From contig NZ_ML123045.1 in NCBI RefSeq assembly GCF_003846175.1, positions 561,617-625,616 of the forward strand: DNA of 64,000 bases, written 5' to 3'. The stretch comes from Streptomyces sp. ADI95-17 (GTDB taxonomy: Bacteria; Actinomycetota; Actinomycetes; Streptomycetales; Streptomycetaceae). The position numbers were made by a program, and so were the translations under genes. Shown here one piece after another: positions 1 to 7,565 of the stretch; within the stretch, counting starts at the first letter, position 1; every line of letters starts with the position of its first letter. Under the pieces are notes generated by a model, which was not told the origin of the DNA, did no database searches, and saw only the letters and a list, made by a program, of their open reading frames with translations.

Positions 1-2
1 CG

Positions 3-971
3 GGCCGCGTGCCCGACGGGGTGCTCGGGGTCATCGACGCGCCCACCTCCGTCGTCACCGTCGTCGGGCGCAGTGACTGCGACGGCGGGGCGGAGCGGGT
101 CCGTGCGTTCCAGGAGCAGTTGACCGTCACGTACGTCGAACCGGGTACGCACCGCACGGGGCTGCCCGCGCCGGACCCCGACGTACCGGAGCCGCTGCGG
201 TTCTTCGAGCAGCTCAGGGTGTGGATGGCCGACTTCCCGCCGTCCGCGCCCGACCGGGCGTACCAGGACCGGTTCCAGCCGCTGGGGCTGCTGGAGGAAG
301 GGGCATCGCCCTACGTCCGTGCCGATCCCGTTCTTGTGCGCGCACTGACCGAAGGGGCGGCGCGGGGCGGGGCACGGGTGGAGGAGGCGGACCGGGCCGA
401 TGCGGTGCGCGCGGGGTGGGTGATGCAGCCGCATCTCTTCGACTACAACCTCGACCACCACGGCGTCGGGACCATCGACTCCCCGGAGTGGCGGATCGCC
501 GACCGGGAGGCGTCCTACCTGACCAGGGCGGTGGCGGCGCGGAGCGCGTTGTGGGGTGTCCACGGTTACGAGGCGGTGTACGCCCGCGCACTGTGTGACG
601 CCGGGGGCGGGCGGTTGAACGGGGCCCACTCCTACGTGCTGCGTTTCGAGGGCCGGCCGCCGGCCGAAGCGGGCTGGTCCCTGGCCGCGTACGACATGGC
701 TGCGTACGACGGGGCTGCGTACGACGGGGCCGGGTACGACGTGGCCGGTTCGCGGATCGGCGAGAGCCTGGCGGGGCGCGTCCCGGCGTACGCGGAGGAC
801 GGTTCGCTGACGGTCCGGGTTCAGCGGGAGCGGCCGGACGACCCGGTGGCGGCGGTGAACTGGCTGCCCGCGCCCGACGGGGACTTCCGGCTCGTGCTCC
901 GGCTCTGCGCGCCGGGGGCAGGGATCCTCGACGGTACGTACGGACTCCCGGCCGTCGAACGGGTCCGGTGA
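3..971 (+). CDS. DUF1254/DUF1214 domain protein, 5' end outside the window
   Basis: The sequence is open to the left edge, and the first readable part (APTSVVTVVGRSDCDGG) resembles the late part of a DUF1254 domain. About 100 N-terminal residues are therefore probably missing, and the GTG at 9 is unlikely to be the true start. The C-terminal part (NGAHSYVLRFEGRPPAEAGW, then RLVLRLCAPG and a terminal YGLPAVERV) is typical of DUF1214. The biochemical role of this family is not established. An in-frame 15-bp repeat at 684-743 encodes four AAYD-like units just after the conserved GWSL motif. The family call is good; the function is unknown. Confidence 0.75.
   Translation, partial: GRVPDGVLGVIDAPTSVVTVVGRSDCDGGAERVRAFQEQLTVTYVEPGTHRTGLPAPDPDVPEPLRFFEQLRVWMADFPPSAPDRAYQDRFQPLGLLEEGASPYVRADPVLVRALTEGAARGGARVEEADRADAVRAGWVMQPHLFDYNLDHHGVGTIDSPEWRIADREASYLTRAVAARSALWGVHGYEAVYARALCDAGGGRLNGAHSYVLRFEGRPPAEAGWSLAAYDMAAYDGAAYDGAGYDVAGSRIGESLAGRVPAYAEDGSLTVRVQRERPDDPVAAVNWLPAPDGDFRLVLRLCAPGAGILDGTYGLPAVERVR
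684..743 (+). repeat. In-frame 15-bp tandem repeat inside the DUF1214 domain
   Basis: Four consecutive 15-bp units read AAYDM, AAYDG, AAYDG and AGYDV. They expand the single WSL-x-x-YD motif normally found at this point of the DUF1214 domain. The frame is kept. Confidence 0.8.
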
Positions 972-1045
972 GGGGAGCGTAGGCCGGGGAGGGGAGAGGA
1001 GGGGAGGGGAGGGCGATTGTCAGTGGTGCGGTTCACACTTGAGTC

Positions 1046-1270
1046 ATGTGCCGCAGCATCAAGACCCTTCGCCCGCCAGCCATCCCCGAAGAGGCCACCG
1101 AGGAGGAGATCCGGGCCGCCGCCCTGCAGTTCGTACGCAAGGTGTCCGGCTTCCGCGCTCCGGCCGCGCACAATCAGGAGGTCTTCGACCGGGCCGTCGA
1201 CGAGATCACCGAGGCGACCGTCAGACTGCTGGACGGTCTGGAGGTCCGGGGTGCGGTCAGGACGCCGTAG
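1046..1270 (+). CDS. DUF2277 family small protein
   Basis: A 74-residue protein beginning MCRSIKTLRPP, which is the signature N-terminus of DUF2277. It continues with a helical EEATEEEIRAAALQFVRKV segment and a conserved FDRAVDEIT motif. Length is normal for the family, which is widespread in actinobacteria and uncharacterised. An internal Cys follows the start Met. The last 14 bases overlap the 3' end of the convergent DedA gene. Family assignment is firm; no function can be offered. Confidence 0.85.
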   Translation: MCRSIKTLRPPAIPEEATEEEIRAAALQFVRKVSGFRAPAAHNQEVFDRAVDEITEATVRLLDGLEVRGAVRTP

Positions 1271-1928
1271 TGGCCGTGGCGGTCGCCGCTGCCGCGGCGG
1301 CCGCTTCCGCCGCCGGGCGGCGCATCAGACAGGCGGCCAGGGCGCCCGCCACGAACAGGGCGAGGACCGAGACCGCCGTGCCCACCCATGTCGCGCCGAG
1401 CCACTGGCCGCCGAAGTAGCCGAGGCCCACGCTGTAACCGGCCCATGCCACGCCCGCCAGGGCCGACCAGGGCAGGAATTCCTTGACCTTGCGGTGCGCG
1501 GCGCCCGCGCCCAGGGAGACCACCGAGCGTCCGGCCGGGGCGAAGCGGGCGATTATGACGAGGATGCCGCCGCCCCGGGCGAGGGCGGCGCCGAGGCGCT
1601 CCTGCGCTGAGGTGAGGCGGCGGGAGCGGGCGATGGCCCGGTCCAGGCGCTCCCCGCCCCGCCAGGCCAGCCGGTACGCGACAAGGTCGCCGAGCACCGA
1701 GGCGGTGGCCGCACAGAGCATCAGGGCGAGGAGCGAGGGGACCTCGGTCACCTGCTGGGCGGCGCCCGCGCCCGCGACGGTCGTCGAACCGGCGGCGGCG
1801 GCCGTGGCGGCGGTGATCACCAGGACCCCGCTGGGCAGCAGAGGCAGAAAGACGTCCAGGAGCACCGAAAGCGCGACCACGACGTAGATCCATGGGCTGC
1901 CGGTCAGTGCGCCCACACTCTCAAGCAC
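1257..1928 (-). CDS. DedA family membrane protein
   Basis: A 223-residue polytopic membrane protein. It has an N-terminal hydrophobic segment (YVVVALSVLLDVFLPLLPSG) containing the family's P-x-x-P-x-E/G-like region, then GDLVAYRLAWRGGERL. It also carries the characteristic FAPAGRSVVSLGAGAA motif, which matches the DedA/SNARE-associated F-x-R-x-x-P-G-x-R loop with Pro-Ala-Gly-Arg. DedA proteins are polyprenyl-phosphate or phospholipid translocases linked to envelope homeostasis. The C-terminus is a long Ala/Thr run. It is a single gene that overlaps the convergent DUF2277 gene by 14 bp. Confidence 0.82.
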   Translation of the reverse strand: MLESVGALTGSPWIYVVVALSVLLDVFLPLLPSGVLVITAATAAAAGSTTVAGAGAAQQVTEVPSLLALMLCAATASVLGDLVAYRLAWRGGERLDRAIARSRRLTSAQERLGAALARGGGILVIIARFAPAGRSVVSLGAGAAHRKVKEFLPWSALAGVAWAGYSVGLGYFGGQWLGATWVGTAVSVLALFVAGALAACLMRRPAAEAAAAAAATATATTAS

Positions 1929-2104
1929 CTACTACTCCCCGATTCGGAACAACGCCGCGACGTCGCAGGGGAGCGGCAGGAGCGGCAGGGTCAGCTGTAC
2001 AGCGTACGCCTGACGTTCATCCGGTGATCGACAAATACGGACGATGTTGGGAACCTCACGTACACCCGGAAATGGGAAGCTTCGGTTCCGGGCGCAGGCC
2101 CGAT

Positions 2105-2188
2105 GCACCCCCGGATGTACCCCCGGATGTGCGCCCTGCTGTACCCCCGGATGTACGTCCGTGAGTACGTCCGGATGTACGTGAGGAA
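2105..2188. repeat. 12-bp intergenic tandem repeat (7 units)
   Basis: Seven head-to-tail units with an exact 12-base period (consensus GTACCCCCGGAT, degenerating to GTACGTCCGTGA) fill the gap between the 3' end of the DoxX gene and the 5' end of the DedA gene. The period keeps frame, but no gene reads through it. Confidence 0.8.
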
Positions 2189-2200
2189 CGGTCCTGCGGA

Positions 2201-2653
2201 TCAGACCGTGACGGGCGGTGCCTGCTCGGACGCGCGGTCCTTGTCGTGCTCCGTGCCGCCCCGGCCGAACAGCCGGTCCAGGGCCAGTGCGCCGGGTCCG
2301 GTGAAGACCAGCAGCAGGAACGCCCAGCAGAAGACGGCCGAGGGCTCACCGCCGTTCTGCAGCGGGAACAGCGCCTCGGGCTGGTGGACCTTGAAGTACG
2401 CGTACGCCATGGAGCCGGAGCAGATCAGGGCGGCGACACGGGTGCCGAGCCCGGCCGTCACCAGGATGCCGCCGACGAACTGGATCACCGCCGCGTACCA
2501 GCCGGGCCAGGTGCCGGCGGGTATGGATCCGCCGTTCATGCCGCCGAGGACACCGAAGAGCGAGGCGGCGCCGTGGCAGGTGAAGAACAGGCCGATGACG
2601 ATCCGGAAGAGGCCGAGTGCGTAGGGCTGAGCCTGGTTCAAGCGTGCGTGCAT
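2201..2653 (-). CDS. DoxX family membrane protein
   Basis: A 150-residue protein with four predicted membrane helices: ALGLFRIVIGLFFTCHGAAS, AAVIQFVGGILVTAGLGTRV, ALICSGSMAYAYF and VFCWAFLLLVFTGPGALALD. The LFFTCHG and GPGALALDRLFGRG motifs are typical of DoxX/DoxD-like proteins. The bacterial members are linked to redox or thiol stress in mycobacteria, but the activity is poorly defined. An AAGGAG-like site lies 11 bases before the ATG. Its upstream region carries a sigma-70-like promoter overlapped by a possible iron-repressor box (see that entry). Confidence 0.85.
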   Translation of the reverse strand: MHARLNQAQPYALGLFRIVIGLFFTCHGAASLFGVLGGMNGGSIPAGTWPGWYAAVIQFVGGILVTAGLGTRVAALICSGSMAYAYFKVHQPEALFPLQNGGEPSAVFCWAFLLLVFTGPGALALDRLFGRGGTEHDKDRASEQAPPVTV

Positions 2654-2704
2654 GGGGGGAGGGCTCCTTCGGTCTGGTGGGGACGTGAACCGATCGGGTG
2701 CCTC

Positions 2705-2734
2705 AGATTAGGGAAACCTCACCAATGCTTGCAA
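2705..2734 (-). promoter_or_regulatory. Candidate promoter of the DoxX gene with overlapping DmdR/IdeR-like iron box
   Basis: Read on the minus strand, TTGCAA (2729-2734) and TAATCT (2705-2710) are 18 bases apart and fit -35 and -10 elements. Between them, positions 2708-2726 read TTAGGgaaacCTCACCaAt on the plus strand. This matches 13 of 19 positions of the iron box TTAGGTTAGGCTCACCTAA as I recall it for actinobacterial DtxR-family repressors. The position over the spacer and -10 would allow repression. The match is imperfect. Confidence 0.45.
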
Positions 2735-3444
2735 GTTCAACATTATGTCGACTGGCTGAAAGTCGCCCCGTGCTTCTCGGTCAGGCCTCGGTTCGGCACC
2801 GCCTCCAACTGCGAACCTGTCCTCGCCGGCTTGGCCTGAACCAATGGCGGCGCAGCTTTCCGGCCATGCGGGGTCGGAGGTGTGGGTGGGTCGCCGGAGC
2901 GCGGTCCGTCTGGCCTGTACCAATTGGCCGGTGACGCGTCCGTCCGGCCGTCGCCGCGCGAGCGGTCCGCCGGTCCGCCGTCCTGCGCGGCTCCGGGTGG
3001 CTCTGGGCGGGGCGGAGGCCGACTGCGGGTGGTCCGGGGGGTGAACTGTGTGCGGGCGGGGCAGGTCAGCTGCCGGATGTGATTTCCGGGGTGCCGTCCG
3101 GCGCCGGGGCGGGGCGCGCGGCTCCGTCGCGTATGTAAGGGGCGCATCGCCCGACAGCACATGGACCGTCGCCGGAGTGTCCGGCGGGGAAACGGCCCCG
3201 TACGCTCCGTCGGCGATTTGTGGACCAGTGGTGGCGCGAGCCGGGGCGGTGAGGTGTCACGGCTCCGTGCGGGGCGGGGTGGTGAGGGGGTTCTCGTGGG
3301 TCCGGCAGGCCCGCTGGGTGCCGAGCGCCGACTGTCGCTGCCCGGCGGGCTCCCGGGGGGTGCGGGTGCCGGCCGTGATCAGTCGCACTCGGCCGTACTC
3401 GGCCGAAAACGCGCCGGGGCGGGCGGGACGGAAAGGGTGCGCAC
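2735..3444. other. Gene-poor region with no supported gene
   Basis: This stretch separates the DoxX promoter from the HNH nuclease 3' region. All open frames here are unsupported by recognisable protein features or ribosome sites. It contains scattered GC-rich short repeats, including a copy of CACGGCTCCGT near 3258 that is shared with the palindrome at 3445-3485. Confidence 0.5.
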
Positions 3445-3485
3445 ATGGGTACGGAGCCGTGCGGTCTGCACGGCTCCGTACCCAT
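3445..3485. terminator. Perfect 18-bp inverted repeat, probable terminator of the HNH gene
   Basis: Arms ATGGGTACGGAGCCGTGC (3445-3462) and its exact complement (3468-3485) enclose a five-base loop. It lies about 60 bp beyond the stop of the minus-strand nuclease gene. No T-tract follows, which is common for Streptomyces hairpin terminators. Confidence 0.6.
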
Positions 3486-3546
3486 ATGGGACGAACGACC
3501 GGGGAGGAACGGTCGGGCTTGCCCGGCAGTTGTCCGGACGGCCGGC

Positions 3547-4191
3547 TCAGCAGCCGTTCAGGATGGACTGCAGCGCGCTCTTCTCGGCCGAGTCGACGGT
3601 CAGGTCGTAGTAGTGCTTCACGTGCACCCAGGCGCGCGCGTACGTGCACTTGTAGGCGGCGCGCGAGGGCATCCACTTGGCCGGGTCCTTGTCGCCCTTG
3701 GCCTGGTTGACGTTGTCCGTGACCGCGATGAGCTGCGGACGCGTCAGGTCGTTGGCGTACGCCTGCCGCTGGGCGGTCGTCCAGCTGCTGGCGCCCGACC
3801 GCCAGGCCTCGGCGAGCGGGACCATGTGGTCGATGTCCAGATCGGAGGCGGCGGTCCAGGTGGCACCGTCGTACTCCGAGTACCAACTGCCGCTGACGGC
3901 GGCGCAGCTGGAGTCCTGCTCCACGTTCGTGCCGTCACGCTCCAGCACGACCTCGCGGGTGTTGCAGGCGCCCGACTGGGTGATCCAGTGCGGGAACTTG
4001 TCGCGGCTGTAGCCGTCCGACGAACCCTCGGCCGAGACGGTCAGTTCGCTCAGGTAGGTGCGGGCGGTCGAGGCGGAGACCGGGGTGGGCATGGCTGCCT
4101 GCGCGGTGGGGGCGGTGAGCAGACCGGTGGTTGCGGCGAAGGCGGCGGATGCGGCGACGACGGCGATGCGACGCGCGTAGACACCAGACAT
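3547..4191 (-). CDS. Secreted HNH endonuclease family protein (DUF1524-like)
   Basis: A 214-residue exported protein with a signal peptide ending near AQAAMP (about residue 33). The nuclease core contains DIDHMVPLAEAW, the beta-beta-alpha-metal motif with the catalytic His, followed by the Asn-containing NQAKGDKDPAKWMP segment and a terminal Tyr/Cys-rich region. This pattern fits the GmrSD C-terminal/DUF1524 HNH family of secreted DNases, common in Streptomyces and likely used in extracellular DNA turnover. Four cysteines (CNTRE, SSCAA, KCTYA and the C-terminal GC) could form disulfides. It is a lone gene with a hairpin downstream. Confidence 0.85.
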   Translation of the reverse strand: MSGVYARRIAVVAASAAFAATTGLLTAPTAQAAMPTPVSASTARTYLSELTVSAEGSSDGYSRDKFPHWITQSGACNTREVVLERDGTNVEQDSSCAAVSGSWYSEYDGATWTAASDLDIDHMVPLAEAWRSGASSWTTAQRQAYANDLTRPQLIAVTDNVNQAKGDKDPAKWMPSRAAYKCTYARAWVHVKHYYDLTVDSAEKSALQSILNGC

Positions 4192-4424
4192 GCGAACTCC
4201 CTTGATGTGGGGGGACCTTGGACGGGTGACCCGTGGGGCCCGGCCATCGTGGCGGTGCCAGGTTTCCGTGGGGTGGGCACCAGGTAACAGAGTGGCGACA
4301 TGGTCACGTCACATCAAGGGTTCTGACCAACAGGACTGGAGCATGGGGGCGTACGTCCGCATCTGCGCGGGCGTACAGGCTGACGCGGCGACAATTCGGC
4401 GGCGTCGAAGGACGATTCGTGTGG

Positions 4425-4600
4425 GTGGTGCGGTTCGGGTCGTGGGTCGGTGCGGTGCGGCGCGGATCGGGACAGTCCGGTGCGGTCCGGCCGGGACGGT
4501 GCGGTGCGGTGCGGTGCGGTCCGGCCGGGTCGGTGCGGCGCGGCGCGGTGCGGTTCGGGACGGTCCGGTGCGGTTCGGATCGGGACGGGGCGGTCGTAGG
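4425..4600. repeat. GGTNCGG low-complexity tract upstream of the FetB-like gene
   Basis: About 175 bases of degenerate 5-to-10-mer repeats (GGTGCGGTGCGGT, GGTCCGGCCGGGACGG and similar), strongly strand-asymmetric for G. The tract runs to within ten bases of the FetB-like start. The rest of the 4192-4608 gap holds no supported gene. Confidence 0.75.
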
Positions 4601-4608
4601 GTTGCGGC

Positions 4609-5343
4609 GTGCTGCTACCGGTCAACATCACGCTCGGCGTCGTACTCGCCCTGCTGCTCGCCGCGGCGGCCACGGTCGCCGCTCTGGCCTCGCTCGGCCG
4701 GGCCCGCGAGATTCTGCTGGCCGGGCTGCGGGCCGCGGTCCAACTCGCCGCGGTTTCCCTGCTCATCGGCTGGGTGGTGCGTTCGCTGCCGCCGCTGCTC
4801 GGGTTCGTGGCGCTGATGTACGCCGTGGCGGTACGGACCGCGGGGCGCCGGATCACCCGCAATCACACCTGGTGGTGGGCGGCGTTGCCGATCGCGGCGG
4901 GAGTCGTTCCGGTGGTCGCCCTGTTGCTGCTCACCGGGCTCGTGCCGGTCCGGGGCATCGCGCTGATCCCGGTGACCGGCATCCTCATCGGCGGTGCGCT
5001 GACCGCGACCGTGCTCGGCGGAAGGCGGGCGCTGGACGAGCTGACGACCCGGCGCGGGGAGGTGGAGGCGGGGATGGCGCTCGGGCTGCTCGACCGTGAC
5101 GCGCGGCTGGAGATCGCCCGGCCGGCGGCGTCGGACGCGTTGCTGCCGGGGCTGGATCAGACCCGGACGGTGGGGCTCGTGACCCTGCCGGGGGCCTTCG
5201 TGGGCATGCTGCTGGGCGGCGCCTCACCGGTACAGGCGGGTGCCGTGCAGTTGTTCGTACTGGTAGCCCTGATGGCCGTGCAGGCGGTGGCCGTCACGAC
5301 GGTGCTCGAACTGGTGGCGCGGGGGCGGCTGCACCGGGTGTGA
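4609..5343 (+). CDS. FetB/YbbM (UPF0014) family ABC transporter permease
   Basis: A 244-residue polytopic permease with the conserved AREILLAGLRAAVQLAAVSLLIG region and the central VRTAGRRI and GLVPVRGIALIPVTGILIG motifs. The family's loop E-AGMALGLLDRDARLEIARPAASDALLPGLDQTRTVGLVTLPGAF is present in recognisable form. E. coli FetAB exports iron; family members act with a separate ATPase. No FetA-like ATPase lies next to this gene, so its partner must be elsewhere. The GTG start follows the GC-rich repeat tract and lacks a clear ribosome site, so the exact start is uncertain. Confidence 0.82.
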   Translation: MLLPVNITLGVVLALLLAAAATVAALASLGRAREILLAGLRAAVQLAAVSLLIGWVVRSLPPLLGFVALMYAVAVRTAGRRITRNHTWWWAALPIAAGVVPVVALLLLTGLVPVRGIALIPVTGILIGGALTATVLGGRRALDELTTRRGEVEAGMALGLLDRDARLEIARPAASDALLPGLDQTRTVGLVTLPGAFVGMLLGGASPVQAGAVQLFVLVALMAVQAVAVTTVLELVARGRLHRV

Positions 5344-5424
5344 CGCAGGCCCTGGGTGGACGGGGGGCTGCCTGGTGCGGGCGTTGCGCGGGTGTTGTGC
5401 GTGTACCGGACCGCCGTGTGCGGG

Positions 5425-6087
5425 CTATCGCGCGCTGATGTGCAGTCGGATCGAGCCGTCCGGGGCCGCTTCCACGCGGATCTGCGTCAGGTCCTCGACG
5501 TGTGCGTCGGGGGAGAGTGCCCCGGCGCGCGGGCCGACGCCCACGACACGCATACCCGCCGCCCGGCCGGCCGCGATGCCCGCCTCCGAGTCCTCGAAGA
5601 CGATGCAGTCCGCCGGGTCGAAGCCCAGTTCGGCCGCGCCCTTGAGGAAGCCCTCGGGGTCCGGCTTGCTGGCGCCGACGCTCTCGGCGGTGACGCGGAC
5701 GGCGGGCATCCGCAGGCCCGACGCGGTCATCCGGGCCCGGGCCAGCGCCTCGTCCGCCGAGGTGACCAGGGCGTGCGGCAGTGCGGTGATCGCGTCCATG
5801 AAGGCGGGCGCGCCGCCGATCGGCACGACGCCCTCGGTGTCGGCGGTCTCCTCCGCGAGCATGACCCGGTTGTCCGCGTAGTTCTGCTCCATCGGGCGGT
5901 CCGGGAGGAGCACCGCCATGGTGGCGTACCCCTGCCGTCCATGGACGACCTTGAGCGCGGCCTCCGGGTCCAGCCCCTCGCGCAGCGCCCAGCGCCGCCA
6001 GCAGCGCTCCACGACGGCATCGGAGTTCACCAGGGTGCCGTCCATGTCCAAGAGAAGGGCGCGGGCGGTGAGGACGGTGGCCGGCAT
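5425..6087 (-). CDS. HAD-superfamily phosphatase (sugar-phosphatase/glycerol-3-phosphatase-like)
   Basis: A 220-residue HAD-IA enzyme starting MPATVLTARALLLDMDGTLV. Motif I is DMDGTLVNSD with both catalytic Asp. Motif II is the Thr/Ser of LVTSADE. Motif III is the Lys of GASKPDPEGF. Motif IV is FEDSEAGIAAG. The cap region with VVERCWRRWA and HGRQG resembles small phosphatases such as Dog/Gpp types acting on sugar or glycerol phosphates. The start at 6087 is chosen because a GGAG site sits just upstream and the core begins there; an upstream in-frame ATG adds 46 residues of low-quality sequence. Substrate is not predictable. Confidence 0.85.
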   Translation of the reverse strand: MPATVLTARALLLDMDGTLVNSDAVVERCWRRWALREGLDPEAALKVVHGRQGYATMAVLLPDRPMEQNYADNRVMLAEETADTEGVVPIGGAPAFMDAITALPHALVTSADEALARARMTASGLRMPAVRVTAESVGASKPDPEGFLKGAAELGFDPADCIVFEDSEAGIAAGRAAGMRVVGVGPRAGALSPDAHVEDLTQIRVEAAPDGSIRLHISAR

Positions 6088-6280
6088 GGGCGGGCTCCAG
6101 AACACGGGGGAGTGACGGCGCCGGGAAGCGACGACGCGGGAAAGAGAACAAGACGCGGGTGAGAGAACAAGCAGCCTCGCCCGCCGGTCAGGGGGTGGCG
6201 GGCGGAGGCTACTTTGTTCCATCACGATACAAAAAGCTGTCCGAGAAAGCCAATTCCTGCGGTTTCGGCAGCCGGGCCGG

Positions 6281-7297
6281 TCACCGGCCCGTCGTCTCGG
6301 CCTCCAGCGCGCGGCGGGTTTCGGGGCCGTACACCCCCGGCGGGTCGCCCTCGATGGCCTTGTACGACTGGTAGACGCTCACCGCGTGCTCGACCTGGTT
6401 CGAGTAGTCGCCGTCGTCGCGCCCGTGGTAGAGCCAGATCTCCTCCAGGCGGCGTTGCAGCTCGGCCACCGCGGGTCCCTGGTCGCCGGGGCGCAGGGCG
6501 GGGCCGGCCAGGGAGGCGGGCGGTGTGGACGACGACGGGCTGCTCGTGGTGTGCGAGGGCGTGACGGAGGTCGGCGGTGAGGAGGCGGTGGACGCGGAGG
6601 CGGACGGCGAGGCGCTCGCCGAGGGCGAGGCGGGGGCCGACGCGGACGGTGACGCGGAGGCCGACGCGGAGGGCGAGGGCGGTACGGAAACCGGCGCCGG
6701 TTTCGTCGCGGGCACGCTCGCCCCGGGCACGTCGACCGCCGTGCCGGGCAGGGCCTGTCGTCGGCCCGTGTCCCCGTCGTCGCCTCCGCCGAGCAGTCCG
6801 GTCGCGAATGCCGCCGTGCCCACCACGGCGGCCAGGGCCGCTCCCACGGCGACTGCCACGAAGGGGCGGCGACGGCGGGACGCGTCGGGTTCCTCACCGA
6901 GTGCCCCGGAGGGGCGGGTCGGACCGATGGAATCAACGGGACGGGTCGGAGCGACAGAATCAACAGGACGGGTCTGACCGGCGGGACCGGTGGCGTCCGG
7001 CAGCGGGCCCGTCGTCGCCGGGCCGAGGAAGAGCGGCATCGTCGTGGCCGCGTCCTCCTGGGTGCGGTGCGGTCCCTGTTCCTGCATGGCACCGTCGGCG
7101 TCGGCGTCGGTGTCGGCCGGGGTCGCGTCGCCCCCCAGCGTCACGTACGGACGTATCCGCAACGGATCGAAGTCCTCGGCGGCCGCCATCTCCACCCTCT
7201 CGGCCGCCCGGCGCGCACACGCGCACCCGGCTCCGGGTCCTCCTCCGGCGCCGGGTCTGCTGTCCATACCGCACTCCGGGCATATATGTCCGGTCAT
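6281..7297 (-). CDS. Membrane-anchored zinc-ribbon and peptidoglycan-binding protein
   Basis: A 338-residue protein. It starts with a Cys motif HICPECG...CACARR (likely zinc ribbon), then an acidic and Pro/Thr-rich cytosolic segment with VDSVAPTRP/VDSIGPTRP repeats. One membrane helix (FVAVAVGAALAAVVGTAAFA, near residues 145-165) follows, then a long Ser/Ala/Pro extracellular linker. It ends in a PG_binding_1 domain (LRPGDQGPAVAELQRRLEEI ... GVYGPETRRALE). The C-terminus would sit in the cell wall. Such proteins are conserved in streptomycetes without a defined role. The ATG at 7297 starts immediately before the Cys motif. Confidence 0.78.
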   Translation of the reverse strand: MTGHICPECGMDSRPGAGGGPGAGCACARRAAERVEMAAAEDFDPLRIRPYVTLGGDATPADTDADADGAMQEQGPHRTQEDAATTMPLFLGPATTGPLPDATGPAGQTRPVDSVAPTRPVDSIGPTRPSGALGEEPDASRRRRPFVAVAVGAALAAVVGTAAFATGLLGGGDDGDTGRRQALPGTAVDVPGASVPATKPAPVSVPPSPSASASASPSASAPASPSASASPSASASTASSPPTSVTPSHTTSSPSSSTPPASLAGPALRPGDQGPAVAELQRRLEEIWLYHGRDDGDYSNQVEHAVSVYQSYKAIEGDPPGVYGPETRRALEAETTGR

Positions 7298-7373
7298 TGT
7301 GGGCCCCTCCCCTTGAATGCCCTGCGATTATGCAGCTCGCTGCCGGAATGCCCAACGCCGTACCGAATGCCGC

Positions 7374-7487
7374 ACCGAAGGGCGGCTCCCATGCCGAAGC
7401 GCGGCCCCCGCACCGAAGCGCGGCCCCCATGTCGAAGGGTGCCCCTCATGCCGATGAGCGGCCCCCGACCGGAGGTGTGGCCCCCGC
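7374..7487. repeat. Degenerate 18-20 bp intergenic tandem repeat (6 units)
   Basis: Six units resembling CCGAAGCGCGGCCCCCATG, with a period of 18 to 20 bases, lie between the divergent zinc-ribbon and exporter genes. The region would contain both promoters. Confidence 0.7.
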
Positions 7488-7565
7488 TTCCGTAACGGTG
7501 ACTCAGCAGGCCATAACGGCACGAAAAGGCCAGGATAGGGGTGTAGCGGACCCGAGGAGATGTCC

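Noticed and set aside
3161..3710. Several open frames of 140-220 codons in the DoxX-HNH gap
   Set aside because: They have no ribosome site and no family-like sequence, overlap one another on both strands, and the longest run into the HNH gene in antisense.
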